Shown: positions 23,181 through 37,182, counted from the stretch's first letter. The stretch is 64,000 nt of DNA from Lethocerus indicus (GCA_019843655.1 JACDQD010000102.1:3171501-3235500); one strand, 5' to 3'. Notes: generated from the letters alone by a model not told the origin. Program-made: numbers and translations.

Positions 23181-26100
23181 TTGGTATTAGGTAATCTTGA
23201 TTAGTATACCTTTTTATCCATTCTTCAAATACAGCCGTCTTAAATGATTAAACTGTTAAATTTATAACATAATGAATTTAATATAAGTTCAGCGAGGGTT
23301 TGGAATATAATCATCCCTTGAGACGGATTTCGGACGCTCACCATGGCCAAATAAGGAAGGTGTATATCTCCGTTTACGATACAGCATCTTATCTAACGTT
23401 AGTGAACAGAAACTTGAGAAAATCGAACGGCGCAGCAACAACGGATTCGCAGCAATGACAGGATGCTACATCGGCAACCGACGATTATATTGAAATACAC
23501 ATTATAGGCGCAATATTAAACTCAAAAATACTAAATCAATTATGCATTAAATTAGCTTTCGCTATTTCTAATTGTGTCAGTTCTGATAATGCTCAGATTT
23601 GTGGTTTGAATTGTATAAGGAACTTTGTTTCCGATAGAATCATAGTGAAACGGTAGAAACTTAAATTGGGTAAATGAACCCCGTTCTGATAAGGCTTATT
23701 TAATAGAAAACGTAATAATTACTTTTAACTCAACGCGATAATTTCAATAATATTTAAAAATAGAGAGAAGAACAGATAATCGAGTTAGAAGGGAGAGTAG
23801 AGGAAGATATTAAATAGTAATTAGCCGAATTTAGGTCTCAATTAGAAAAGTAGGGCCGTAAATCAAGAGCGCATCTGTTGCGGAGAGGCCAGCAGCCATG
23901 GAGGGGCCCCGGCTCAGTTTCGTTGCCGGCGCTGTTTGTTAATAATATTATGATTTGTTAACTGGGAGGGCAAACGACCCCCGTGCTCAGTCCACCTGGG
24001 AAACAGGGCGCTAACTCAGATATACTGTTGACGCCCCCGACCTCACACCGAACCCCACTCTTGAAATAGAATATTACCGATTCTCGAATTGAGATTTACA
24101 ACCGGCCTGCTTCCGGGATATTTCCCGGGAGTCGGAATTTAATGGGGCAGCAGGCGGCCGGAAATTCTCCTAGACCGGGCGATTGGTTTTTCGCCCAGTT
24201 CGGATTGGATGAACCGCGCCCAATTAAAACCACGGGGGGCAAATTTAAACCTCACCCAGTTTTGAAATAGCGGAACTTCCGTTCTGTGTTCGAAGAAATG
24301 CCAGTTTACGTTTATGTATTATAATAATTCCTGAAAAAGAAAATTATTTCAAGGCATATTTGCAGATTACCCCACTCAGGACCAATATTATTGGTGCGGT
24401 TGAGAAGATAGCCATCGTCAATGTCGCAATTCGTCAAATTACAATATTGTAGAAATGCGAGTATCTTCTGGTTTGAAATCAATAAATTTCAAACTACATA
24501 ATCGTTTAGCAAACGGACCAAACCCTTCCAACACGAACATTCCAAAATATAATCAAAAGGCCAACGCATTAAGGGGCGGTATTCCTAGGGAGCGTGAATT
24601 TAAATAACATCTTGTTCAATTTTAGTTGTATTTTCTATAATTTGAATATCACTGTCATTTCCCTATCCTATCGATACAATGCAAACAATTGTTTTTTGTT
24701 GATCTATCAGTTAATGTGTAAATTTCACCGGCAGCGCTAAACTAAAATATTCTCGTGCAGAGGAAGCCAAGCACTGGTAATAGCTAACGACTGACGACCG
24801 CTATTGAATGTAACAAATTGTTTAGAAAACCTGAAAATCCCTCTCAATTGTCAGCGGGGCGTATTGAGTTAAAGGCCAGCGAGAAGAGAAAAGTCGTTTA
24901 TAAAGGAGAAAATAAAAAATAAAGAAATCCGGCTCGCCTCGTTATAACCGGTGGGCCGAGAGCTCAGAGTCGGTTGGGCTCGGCTGCTTTCAGCCCCCCG
25001 CCACAACCACCACCACTCTTTACCGTAACGGATTGCGGAAACTCGACGGGTTCATTATAATTTGAGAAAAGGCCACATTAAGACAGTGGGCGCCGCCCCT
25101 TTTCAATTTTTAACTTCGACCACTAATGGCCCCAGCGCCCGTTTTTCACACTAAACAGAGCCAGACATCTCGCTGCTTGTGAAGCTCGCTAGTCACGGCA
25201 GATAACAGTACCACCGAGAAATAGTTAATAAATACACACGTTCGTCAATTGGAGTGGCCTGGTGAAAATGGCTTAAGGATCTTACAAGAATTGTCAATGA
25301 AAAAGGTTCATTTTGACTTTATAGGAACTCGCGAATCGTCGAATTGATACGAATTGTTGAAATCAGACAAGACCGATCGCATTTGTTCAGGGGCGATACT
25401 CTAACATAGTAAGATGGCCTATAGCCTTGTGACGTTGTTCACTGATATATGTTGGTATGTAATTGTTCTGTATATATATAGCAGTTAATTAGATGACTGA
25501 ACGGTACTTCTTGAATATGGCAACTGTGGATGCAATTTTGTCACAAAGCTAGATTGGACGCGGGCTCTAGGTTCAGAGCAATCGGCAGGGACGGTGGGCT
25601 CCTCTTTTTTTCTGTTTTGTTATCATTAGTCAAGTGTTGATTTTCGAGTCGGAGAATTGGGAGACCGTCAGCTATTTTGCCGATCCCTTTTGTTTTCGGG
25701 CAAATTCAATTATGGCGGATTAAAAAACAGCAACGCCCTCCGCGGCCCGGGATAGTCCGTTCTGATTAAAAAATAATAAACTTAAAGAAAAATTGGGTAA
25801 CCGCACGCAGTTTCATTATATGAGGAGGGGGTTACGTATGTTGATTAAACTCTTGTCCCGAGTTATTTTTTTATTTTTATGCCCCCCAAGAGCGGTTACA
25901 GTGACGGTAACCGTTTGTTGATTACGGAGGAGTCGCACACCCTTGTGAGTAATAGCGCCTGTCTCCCTGTAATTAAAACGCTCTATTCTTGGAATAAAAC
26001 TTTCTCTTCTGATCGTTGTTCATTCTGAAAATACCGTTATTTTAATATCTCGAGGTACTTTTATGTTATGCCCCCCACTCAAGGAAGGTTATTTGCTCGG

Positions 26101-28156
26101 CATTTGAATATTCAAGTTCGTGGAATATAAATACTCCCTATTCTATCATATTTTTGTCCACTGTAGCTGTTTCTTAGTAGTGGTACAATAACGAATTACG
26201 TAAATGTCTTTAAATTAGTATTTTAACACCCACCGACCGACAGTAAGTTTGATCCAGGATTGATCAAAGGCTAAAAGGAACGTTTTTATTTTGTAATAAA
26301 AAAATTATTTTAATTAAATCAGGAAAATTATGAGTTTCAATATTAAAAAATTAAACCTGTCAATGCAGACTATATCGTAGACTGACCGGATGTTAGTACC
26401 CGGGACGGGTTAGTACGAACGTTTAGACGTTTGATTCGACCAAGGATAATTAGTAATGAAACTATAAGTTATTGGTAAATCATTAGCCATGTAAGGTCAT
26501 AAAACACAAAGAAGTAAGCTTGTAATAATCTTAGCTATACCTTGACCCCTATTTGGTCCTAAACGTGGCAGTGCAAAAAGGAAGCTCAGGAATCGCGGAA
26601 AGACGTCGAGAAGTCTAGGCCGGTCTAACTGGGACCAAATCATCGTCCAGACAGAAAATTGCGAAGGTGCCCAGAAAAATTGTTTTCCATATTTAATTTT
26701 TCTTAAATCCAGAAAGTAGTTTCATATTAAATTACGCATAATAAGGGCGGCGGTTGCGGGTCCTATTCAATATAGAGGTGAGAGGAGGAGCTTGAGGGTG
26801 TAGCAGTTAAGTGGGCGGGGGCAATCGGAGCACCCGTTCAGAGCAATCGTACCGAGGTAGGCGCATTTCCCCCGAGTCGCATACCGGGCAAGAAATCCTT
26901 CAAGAAGTACCCCACTGCCACAAAGCCTAAGATTAATCCCGCGCCTACCCTCCCGTCCCCCAGTCGTTTAATATTCGGAGGCGGCCCCGTAATCCCGGTG
27001 CCGGGGACAATTCTCAATGGTGACGTAATCCCGGAGAGAGAGACAATACAGTCGACAATATGTAAGAGCCCGGCAGCCAGGCCGATACGGGGCGGGACCA
27101 AATCTTATTAGGGGCGCGCCGGTGGGGGGAGGATTAGCCCGCTCCGGAGATGGCCCCCATCCCACCCCTCACACTTCCCGTATTGTTTCCACCCCCGGGT
27201 TTTCCTCCTAACGGGCGCTAAACCCCCGGAGACGGCCGACCCTCCCGTTTTAAACTAGAGGCCCCGTTCCCTTGGACCGCATACTCTACTTGTTAACGGG
27301 CCCAGCACTTGTTCACCCTGAGCAATTCAAATTTAACGGAAGAACGCGGCCGAAAGGCTCGGAGGACGACTTTGACACCGTTCTTTATTTGATTCCCGTG
27401 TATGATGTTAAAAAAAGGAAACGTTTTATTATGGAGAAAACATATTAGTTCATTGTCCAGGTGAAGTAAGTTATAACAATTCGGTATGTATATTGTACAA
27501 TTATCGCGAGAAAAATACTTAACTTTTAATTTCCTCCTCGAACGGTTACTTTCACGCAGTTTCACGGCAGTTTTAACTATACGCTTTCATTTAAGTAAAT
27601 TTCTGTACTGCACACAGTCCAATTCTACTACTAACTACTCATGTGAAGGCCAATTTCCTACGGTATACAGAGTCTCTAAGAACGTTCTCAGTTTACTATT
27701 ACAACTTCTGCAGGTAACAGCAATGCAATTACTGCATTTAACACAAACCAAATCCTTAAATCAGCACCGGGCTGAAGGCAGCCAAGGACACTGTCGAGGG
27801 CACGGGTATTGAATTACGGCCATAAATCCGGGGACCCCCGAGAGGGTGTAACAGGTTTGTTAGTGGGGATTATCTCGTTTAATCAGTCATTCGATGGCAA
27901 TTAATTCAGGGGACGGGCGAGGGGTTCGTAGAAAGAGGATGGAGAGCACCTAACCTACACCCCGCGGGGTAATTGGCAGTCGGGAGCGATTAGAGCCGAG
28001 AGGGAGAGAGAGAGGGAGGGAGGGAGGGAGAGGGAGAGGGAGAGGACGAGATGGCGGATAGACCCAGGGGTCAATCTAGAGGCCGGATATTGTAGCCGGC
28101 CCAGAGGGGGGCCACCATTACCACCGTTCGAGGGGCGAACACACCCGTTCCCCTTG
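23181..28156. other. geneless stretch with large GC-rich islets
   Basis: GC- and CpG-rich islets lie at about 23880-24260, 24940-25150, 26740-27270 and 27830-28130. AT-rich spacers lie between. Minus-strand frames of 65 to 90 codons around 26838-27565 show no domain. No RNA gene recognised. Confidence 0.6.
28000..28050. repeat. GGGA/GAGA polypurine tract
   Basis: GAGAGGGAGAGAGAGAGGGA and following GGGA units on the plus strand, about 50 bp of unbroken purine. Confidence 0.9.
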
Positions 28157-28455
28157 ATGGCACTTCCTTATCGAGTTAGTCCACTCACTCATCGGAAACT
28201 TCACTCCCGGTGGCCGCCGGCGACCGGATTTTAAAGCAATTTGATTTAATTTCACCGCCTTAATACATAAGCTAAAACAGTTCTGAAATTAAATAGAAAA
28301 CCAGAAGCGATATTTTTCCTGGAGGCAACGACCATTAAATGAGTTCGATGAAGGCTTTCAGATAGCACTTCCTAATCGATTTAGTCCACTCGCGCATCAA
28401 CGTCACTCTGGCGATAACCGGTCTCTTACTCCAGACGGATTTAAATATAATTCCT
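28157..28455. repeat. diverged local duplication, 215 bp apart
   Basis: Copy 1 (about 28157-28240) contains ATGGCACTTCCTTATCGAGT, TAGTCCACTC and GACCGGATTTTAAA. Copy 2 (about 28372-28455) contains ATAGCACTTCCTAATCGATT, TAGTCCACTC and GACGGATTTAAA. Order and spacing are kept over about 84 bp with many substitutions. It is either an old tandem duplication or two copies of one short element. Confidence 0.6.
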
Positions 28456-29111
28456 ACATAACAATATGAAGGAACATTCAAAGCCATGAAAACATACTTG
28501 ACCGGTCATTCTGCAAATTGAAAGTTACGGATAAACACTAATTATCTGTACGTAATTAATCCCAGTAACACAAAATCTCGTGTCCATTAAAAAATTAGTC
28601 CAAGGTATGAAAGTCTGAAAAAACTTGTACAGTCGTCAATAAATACTTGGGTGGAAAATTTCGGACGGGCAAATCCCAGGTGGAACGCAGTGCTCAACAG
28701 GTGTCGTGGAAACGTCGCCCACCCAATTGGCCATTTTAGCCAACCAGGGCCCCGGCTGGACCCAGGTCCAAATCCGATTTACCCCAGAGATTATACCGTA
28801 TAAGGAGTGTCCGCGCGGCCTTTATACTCGCTATTTATGCTCGCCATTTCTTCGGTGTCACGGTTAGAATTTATGAATTTATTTTCAGTTCATACTTTCG
28901 TCCGATATGCTTTCCAAAGTACCTGGTGACTGGATCTTCAAAATTAATGTCTGAACTAATTTATCCCTCCGACGAGATTATTGTGGCAAAATGGTGGGAA
29001 AATTTTTCCTTATGGAGCCTTATGTTTTTCCTTGTAAGTAATAAGATTAAAAACGCATTACACCTGAAATACGTGCATAGCGCACAGAGGAATATTAGGC
29101 ACGTAGAGTAA

Positions 29112-29133
29112 TTGAATTCCTAGGGGAATTCAA
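29112..29133. repeat. 9-bp perfect hairpin
   Basis: TTGAATTCC - TAGG - GGAATTCAA: perfect 9-bp arms with a 4-base loop. No U-run follows it, and it is not a bacterial terminator in this context. Confidence 0.85.
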
Positions 29134-30553
29134 AGAGAAATAATAGTAAAAGAGTTAAATAGTCAGAATGGCCGGCGACTGGGCCGGTTGAAGAATTGTT
29201 ATTCACTATGATAAGAAATCATTGCGATTTGGCCCCGCGTCAGATTTATCGGAGGGGGGGACTCGAACTCGAGAACCGGGCGTAAATTGAGCAATACGTC
29301 AAAGTCCGCTATTGCCTAGTCATGGATCACACCTACGGGTCACGAGAGTGACGTGTGTCGAATGTTAAACGGCGGTAAGAAGTTTCGGATGGGACAGGAA
29401 CAAATGCGGAAACGGCGTGACCGATATGTTACAGTGGTAGAAGTCTGCGTTTCAATCAGGATTTCAGATTGAATTCAACTTATAGACAGGTATTTCATAA
29501 ATTTCATTAATGTTCGACTGCTTATTTTTCAATTGGAAATATTATGCCCACGCTATAAGACACCGAGTGCCTCTAGGAAGTTTAGAATAGAAGAATAGAA
29601 TATTATAGTCAAAAACACTGATTTCAAGTACAAAGAAATTTAAAGTAAATAAATGAATTCGTGCGATTTTCGCCACCCCAGATAAAAAGAAAGAAAGAAC
29701 AAAACACAGAAAGAAAAACATATCCTTATAAACAAATAATTACTTTCATATGGTTTCGTAAAATATATCTGAATCCCTGATAAAGGAACTCAAACACATC
29801 TAATTTAGCGGGCAAAAGTATAAAACAAAGCTACAGATGTAAATTGTCCGCCACTACAGGTCTCCCGGGAGTTCTGACTCCTAGAAAAGTCCTGCGCCTC
29901 GCCTTTTCCTGGAGACAAACGAAACTAGGACATACTTTGGGGTAAAAATATATTTCGCCGGTAAGAAAAATCCTGTCGGTGGTATAATGCCTGGGCAGAA
30001 GGCGCCGGACTGGGGTCTGTCTGGTCTGAGGACATTAATGGGGGGCCGCCAGGGGGGGCCTATGTGACGATAGGGTGGACAATGAAGGGAACCGCGCTGA
30101 TTAGTGCCCCTGTTATTCTCACCCCCGCCGGGTTTACGACACCCCCGAGCTGTCGACAGATAACCCCGGGGCCGCGATCTCTTTATTGGGCCGCGTTATC
30201 TCTCCAACCCGCCTTCCCATTGTCTAATATGGCAGTCGACGCTGTAAAACCACCGGATGGATATTCTTATGCCGCGAGATAGGCCGCTCGATCGCCCCAC
30301 CGGGGATTTCTTTCGGCGGAGTCCGTGATGAGGGGGATGCCCCCTGTGTTGTCAGAAATCATAATGCGGCGAAAATGCGGAAATCAGAGCTAAATTGGTT
30401 CAAAATTTAATGCTATTCTGTCCGATACATTTGCCTAGGTAAGTAATTCCGCCTCAATCTAGACCATCATTAGCAGCATTTTGTTAGTAAATAAATGCCG
30501 CTCATAAGCATGTCTACACAGAATATGGCAAGAGGCGAACCCTCGCAGACACC

Positions 30554-30557
<4 letters not shown>

Positions 30558-30604
<47 letters not shown>
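30558..30604. repeat. (AT)n microsatellite
   Basis: About 23 uninterrupted AT units. Confidence 0.97.
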
Positions 30605-30606
<2 letters not shown>

Positions 30607-31881
30607 TAGTAGATATATTAAACGAATCTAAATAGACTATTTGTACATTTTTCCTCTGAGTACCATCATCACTAGCTGATTTAGGTGTAAGGCATCTGTT
30701 ACCATATCCTGCCAGGGTTTGGAATTAGTATCATTCCTGAAGTAACGATAAAGGCGTCTAATGTTGACAAGATGCCTTATAGTCCGTCAAAACGCATAAG
30801 TGCTTTGAATTTTTATCCAACATAAGGAAAATTATTACGAATCCAGTAGAACATGCAGGAATACTATGCACAAGTTACTAACCTTCAGTCGTGGTGGATC
30901 CGAACATTGTGTTTTGTTGAAGACACTCCAGGGTTGTAAAGACACCATGTTGGAATAATACTGTCCAGAATCTGAAAAAGGGAAATTCAGTTAAGAAAAT
31001 GTCACAAAATGTTTTATCGCCCAATACCTAAATATGAAAATGTTGTATTATACGCACCGATCAAAAGTTGGAAATGCCGTACAACCCATCTACAATTTCT
31101 ATTTATTTTTTACTCTGCCCACAAATAAATAATTTCAAACCACAAAGACAAAGAAAGTAAAACTGTCCAATCTTCCTTCGAAGTTTAATCATCTCAATAA
31201 GGATAGATGATTTCCTACACACTTGTCTGATAGCAAAATCGCATCACATCGGAATCACCACACATGTAGTATAAATTAAAAATTCAAACGGATATTGTCG
31301 CCGAGGCAGAGATTTTCCCCAATACACGCCGCTTTATACGAGCTGTGAATTAAAATAGCACTTTTGCACAACTGCGTCCCCTCTAATTATTGTGATTATG
31401 TCCGGCTCAAAGAGTTAAAGAACTGCGGGCCCTGATGTTGGTCACGACAACGTTTCATTTTCAAATTTAAAAAAAAGGCCCAATTAAATATAATTGCGCG
31501 CCCTCGGCACAAGCAATGAAACATTTATGCGACGACAATGTAATGATACACTACGCAGAGTTCCTGACTTGAAAACGGTGTTACTTTCAATAAACGGTCC
31601 ATTTGTAACCGACGCCAGCACATTCGCAGTTCGGCACATGAATTTGTGAATATCTGCATTATTAATTGAGCTCAGAAGTTTCAGATGAACTGCGACTCAT
31701 AGTTCTTACTTAGCTTGAAGACGCGGAAAGAGTTAACGCCAGTACGATTCACGAGGAATGTAATTTTCTGTATACTACAGCAGAATTAATCCGAACTCCG
31801 CTTCGTTGCGTGTTTGGTTCCGAATTCACAAGTTATTTCCGCTGCGATTAATCTATCTGTTTTGGTTCCCCTAAACTATAT

Positions 31882-31942
31882 ACCGAAAATTATAAAAACA
31901 TAAAAACATATAATGACATATTAAAACATATAAAAACATACA
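31882..31942. repeat. degenerate tandem repeat of ATAAAAACAT-like units
   Basis: Repeated TATAAAAACAT, AAAAACATATAAT, TTAAAACATATAAAAACATA units over about 60 bp. Confidence 0.75.
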
Positions 31943-32215
31943 AAAGCAGAAGTGAACAGCTCACTCACAGCTCAGATTTAAATGAAATGTTGCTGCAAAA
32001 ATTACAGGAACAATTCCACCTCCCCGATCGCCCAACAGCTGCTGGGCAAGATTGCCACTGATTTCAAACGAGCGTTTGAAAACGAAGGTCGTGGAAATGA
32101 ATATTGCGTATCAACCCTCGAGCGATGATTAATCGTTTATGACGTCATTCGGGTTTAATTAAGAACGCTTCGCGGGTTGGAGGGTGAGGGGCGAGCCACG
32201 AGAGGAAGAGAAACA

Positions 32216-32218
<3 letters not shown>

Positions 32219-32255
<37 letters not shown>
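32219..32255. repeat. (AG)n microsatellite
   Basis: About 18 uninterrupted GA/AG units. Confidence 0.97.
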
Positions 32256-32256
<1 letters not shown>

Positions 32257-35200
32257 GAAGGAGATATCCCTCTGAATTTAAAAGGGATCAGAATATCCAA
32301 CATAAGATCGTTATTAAAACCAGGCTCCCCCAAGTCGGATAGTTACGAACCCGGATAATTGTTCAGAGAACAACGCCAAAGAAACCACAATAAACATTTT
32401 CCGTCCTTTTCTGACCATTTCTTATCGTAATTATCTATTTTTATTTTTCCCAATCGACTATAATACGCCATAAATACAATAAAATCCCCAGTACCGCATA
32501 AAATATAGTTTTGATAACTTTATGTATCCTACACTGAGAAAATTATGACCCTCGGAATGTGAGATGACAATGGAAAAGAATAAAGAATTTCATTCGTCCT
32601 GCGAAACAATAATGACCAATTATTAAACGCTGCCAACGACATCCATATCACCCCTAATGGATGATAATTCGTAAATGAAATATTATATGCAAAGGAATAA
32701 TCCTATAAAATACCCGATTGTATTATATGCGGGCTCTTTCTATATCATAAAACACAATAAAATGAATTATTCTTTTTAATTTGTTACGATTCTTATTTAT
32801 TTCGTTCATTTCCAATAAAATAAATCGTGAATATATGTTTTTATTTCGTGACCTCGGTTGGATTTGCGTACTGTGGGAATGTCCAACATTTTCGCAGAAA
32901 ATTAATCGCTTCCCGATCGCCCCCATTTTTGATATTTGGGAATATTCCATTCATTTTTTATTGAAATCAACCTCTTTAGGTTAAGCCCCAAATAAGACGG
33001 GAAACACCTGAAACAAGAGTGGAAGGTTTGCGATTTCATTCCGACCACCTCAGAGGGGATTAAGTATCGAACATCGGCCTGTTCGAGATATTTAATATAT
33101 AGAATATTTACAATTATATATTTATCAAAGTATTTATTTAATTATGTTAAAAAGTATTCTTCCGCAACAAGTTTGTTTGTGAAACTAAAGCCCTCGCCGA
33201 CTCCACCCGTAAGTATCATAAACTAATAATAAGGACATTAGGAACCCATTTACAACCTGTTTTTCCATAATCGCGTGTAAGTGGGTTTGAATATTTTACT
33301 TATTACACTTTTCATACAAGTTATGTCAGACATGAGTGATATCAACTGAAGGAATCACACATTATCATTATACTTATAAAGTAATGGGTGGCGTGGCAGA
33401 ACTTTCTCCAACGCTATCTAGATTTACGAATAAATTGTGAATTTCCTTGAAGAGAGATAGGACGAAACTGATAGCTGCTTTTGGCAAGAATCAAAAGCGT
33501 GAAGAGTCGAATATTCTGATTAAATGCGATTCACACAATTACAGAAATTATACGCCGAGGATTTTAAAAGCGGCCGTGTTCGTTTAAGAGCGAAAAACTT
33601 AATATCGCAAACTCGGGTAAGCACAAGAAGGTAGGAAAAAAAAGCAAGGCTCGCTCATGAGTTTTTCCTGAAAGCCAAGGACCCCCGTGTTAATTGTCGC
33701 CGGTCACGTGACCCTTGTGCGCACTCACAAGAGTAAAGAAACCGGCCGGGTGCTTATCGTGTTACTATCGGAGGGGTTGGCTACGGTGGGGCGCAACAAC
33801 TCGTACCCGCACACTTCCCTAACGCGTTCGTCGTTTTGCGTTCCTCCTACTTTCTATCTGGTTTTCTTTCAACGAGCCAGGCATTAAAGAAAGAAGGTTC
33901 GATAGCGAGTTGGTATTTTTCCACCTGCGGTATTATCTCCATTCGACAGGGGGACAACAATTTCTCATTTGACCGAGAATGTTACAAAAGAAATAAGCCC
34001 TTTCTCACTATCCAGATAACAATGATCAAGGCTTTATGAACTGGCAGATGATAAAATACTTCCTTTTACAAAATTTGTGACTCGGAAAATAATGAATTGT
34101 ACCAAATACTTAATTTAGTTGTATATACTTATATTAATGCGCAATTTTTTGAATAACCCAAGAGATAAACAATGAGATAACATTTATCTTAAGGGAGTAA
34201 TGGAAACGAAGGAAAAACATAAACAGGGCACCGTTTTTTTATGTATTAAAGGTGGAAAATGAAAAAACTGGAACCGTATTTTCATACATCCTGAAATGAC
34301 AGCACAGCGGGTTAGGGTCTAAACGCAATTATGCAGAAGGTAATGTAGACGGTTAATGATTGAAACTGGTGTAGGTAAATCGAATGGGAACTGGCCCGAG
34401 GGGATGAGGACCGATTGGAAATTAAAACGCCGATAGGGCCTAAAGGTCCATATCGGAAAGGATACCGATTCTCGCAGACAAAGTGGAGGTCGACCCCATC
34501 CCGGTTTTAATTAAGACCGCGATAGACGTTTTATACAGACTGGAGGGGGAAAAAAGAAAAAATGCTTAAATGACTCTTCCTCGCGTCAATAAAGTGGGTC
34601 AGACGCGGGACCCTTTGATCCTCTTTTGTGTCTCCCCCTCCTCCCAGACGTTTTACATCATTTAAAAGACAAACGGGGACGCCGCCGGAAGGGCGGAACG
34701 GTCGGCGGGAGGGGGAAGCAATAACCGGTCCAGATTAGCATTTGGACCGACCCCCGATGCCCTTTGACAAAAGCAAAAACCAATCTTTAGCCGACCAAAG
34801 CCAACGACAAATCCCCGCCACGGTCCCTTTCATCTTGAACAAAGCGGAAGTAAGAGAGCGAGGGGAGGGGCAGGTACACTGGCGACTTGCAGCTCTGAAA
34901 TGGCTATCCGTTAGCTATAAATGGCCTTGTGGACTATCACCATAGTGATACTTTTATAGTGCCACTTTGCAATCATTCATCTATAAAAGGATAATTAACA
35001 AATTTCATGCCGCCAATCTCACTATATATAAAATACTGAAATGGAAAATTATATACCCCATTATTTTAGTGTTTAGTACTTCTACCTTTGCAATCCTGAT
35101 AACTTTCTTAGAATAAACCGGACAAATTTCGCTTTCGTGTACCTGAGAGGCAATTCACAGAAAATAATTTCCAAAATACTTCCCAAATGTCGTCCAATAT

Positions 35201-35817
35201 CCCGAACTTGAATTGGCCACGAACTGAACTATAATGGGAAAGGGAATTCATCATTGGGCTCCGGACCAGTGGAAAAGGGGCGGCGGATTTTAAACAAAAC
35301 GTCCCATTTGTTATAGGACAATAAATCGGCGATTTATTTACTTAAACTGCAATTCGTTTGTTGGAGGAAAATATATGGGAGTCTCTTGACTCGGCCCTAC
35401 AATGGGTTCAGAAAGGCATTATTCCTCTTGAATGACTAAAGTGCCTCTAGACCTCCCTCCCACAACTCGAGTTAATTCAATGGTGTTTAATTCTATGGGT
35501 CCCAGATTAAGTCCTATCATTTATGAGGGGGTCTGGCGCTCAGATATCATGGGATTGCAAAGAATGTGAGAAAATGTTCATTCGGAGGTGAAGGGATTAT
35601 TCATAACAATATCTATTTTATGCCTATACTTTATACATATGAGGGACCAAAGAATTCTCGAAATTAAAATAAAGAAACCAGAAACTTAGCACCGTACTAT
35701 GCAATGTTATAGAGACTATGTTGACTAATAGACAAACGAGTCCATATACACACGACCCGAAGGTGCTAATATTTGGCCAAAGCGTTTAACATTGTTGTTT
35801 AGCATTTAATACAGCTG

Positions 35818-36182
35818 TTAGCAGGTGTCAATGGTTTGGAATATCAGTACTTTTGGTATATTCCATCCAATGCTCCACTCGTTGAATTGGTGCTGTGCTA
35901 GACCGATTTCGGTTTCTCTACCATCTTCAGTAAACTTATGCACTACGCCAACGGACACGCAAGAGTGATTACATTTTTGTAAACTTTCAATTTTAATACG
36001 AGCCCTATCAGATCCGTTGCCGACTGCGATTGGACATTGACGATGAGGGAGGCTCCGTCCTGACATGTAGGCAGACCGAAGCTGGCTGTTCCGGTTTGGT
36101 TACCCGTTCCATGAGTAATGTTCAACAGAACGGTGGTTGACAAGTGCGCAAGAATACCCGTTGCTGCACCCGACACCCCCAC
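35818..36182 (-). mobile_element. diverged PLE-type terminal (pLTR) copy, minus strand
   Basis: Read on the minus strand, this stretch leads into a hammerhead-like module (35934-35897). After it come GCACAGCACCAATTC, ACGAGTGGAG and then GATATTCCAAACCATTGACA. These correspond in order to AAAAGACCAAACC, GCGAGACGAG and GGTATTCCAACCCCTCGCAG downstream of the module in the 37-kb PLE. The 250 bp before the module has no counterpart in the other copies, so this looks like a second, related PLE family or a much older copy. Short open frames here (35818-36066, 35943-36182) are probably not genes. Confidence 0.5.
35897..35934 (-). ncRNA. hammerhead-ribozyme-like motif, diverged copy
   Basis: On the minus strand: CTGAAGA (35930-35924), then TGG TAGAGA AACC in which GGT can pair with ACC, then GAAA (35910-35907), TCGG, TC, TAGC. 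Both conserved core boxes and the UC cleavage site are present. Helix I is about 3 bp (TTA/TAG side) and helix III (TCGG) is not palindromic, unlike the family at 63.8 kb. There is one extra base between the CUGANGA box and helix II. Activity is untested and uncertain. Confidence 0.4.
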
Positions 36183-36227
36183 GCCTCAATTATGTAGAAC
36201 CGAGGCCAATCTAGTAAAAAGCTTTCG

Positions 36228-36312
36228 GCCTTCTCCCTCCCTCTATCTCTCTCTCTCTATCTCTCGGCCGCCACCAGGCCGCTATACAGGTTTCTCTCTC
36301 TCTCTCTCCCAC
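36228..36312. repeat. interrupted (CT)n tract
   Basis: CT-rich runs at about 36228-36265 and 36291-36310, split by a GC-rich 25-bp spacer. The 126-codon plus-strand frame covering it (36118-36498) is rich in Ser, Leu and Pro because of these runs and has no motif. Confidence 0.9.
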
Positions 36313-37182
36313 CGGTCACGGGGGTCGGTCCACGACTGCACCTGCACCGATTTGCATCACCCGTCTCGCTCCCCCACGCAATTTCTACCCGGCCGCCTGT
36401 CTCACTCCCTCCTCCGTTTACGTTTTCAGCCGAGTCAGCCTAACATAACGGACACGCTTCTGCCGCGTACAAACCAAATTATACGCGGTCGGCATTGAAA
36501 TATTTAAATTAAATAATTTGAATTTTCTAGATGAATATTTACATATGCGAACTCTTAATATTCAAATATTGACCTTTTGTTGAACAAATACCATTCCACT
36601 TACATTCTACACGTTCCTACGGGAATCAAATGTATCAATTAATGTAAGTTGGATACTGTCAGCAAGAATGAACTAATTTTCTTGATTATTCCAACTAGCA
36701 TAAGAGCATATCGAGGGGTGTGTATCCTCTATACACAATGGGTAAATCGTTCAATTAATATAATAAATTAATTTCGCTAGTCGCGGAATCTTCAATACTC
36801 GGTTCCATTTAGTTACCTAAAGTAACCTAAAGTTATACTTGCACGTTACTATTGCCTAGAGAATGTGCTATGACATAACCACCAATGGTATTTCCAACAA
36901 TCACCGCGGAAGATGAGTAACAGAATATTGGCAATGGAGCGCTCCTGCGCTAACTAGGACCGGCAAGTATCATAAATAAACACTCGGGTATGTGAAAGTG
37001 TGTGTTTAACATATAAAGTGATAGTACAGCTGCAAGGGTTGCAAACAGCAGCAATTACAAACATACATGATGAGCTTTCGTACTATATGAAAGCGAAGCT
37101 TGGCACGGTAAGTACAGTAAAGGACTAAGTAATTACTGTCGATTTCGTGTATTTCTGTCTCCTCTCGCTGGTTTGGTCTTTT

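Larger units (their letters stand above)
28456..35817. other. geneless stretch
   Basis: GC-rich islets lie at about 28640-28790, 30000-30350, 33690-33800 and 34380-34740; AT-rich DNA at 32350-32830. Microsatellites and a small hairpin are listed separately. No coding or RNA gene recognised. Confidence 0.6.

Noticed and set aside
24873..24895. GGCCAGCGAGAAGAGA similar to the PLE arm CCAGCGAGAGGAGA
   Set aside because: The match is about 12 bp, with none of the flanking PLE sequence on either side.
29250..29330. tRNA-like T-loop (TTCGAGT on the minus strand at about 29260)
   Set aside because: The bases flanking the loop do not pair as a T-stem, and no acceptor, D or anticodon arm can be drawn.
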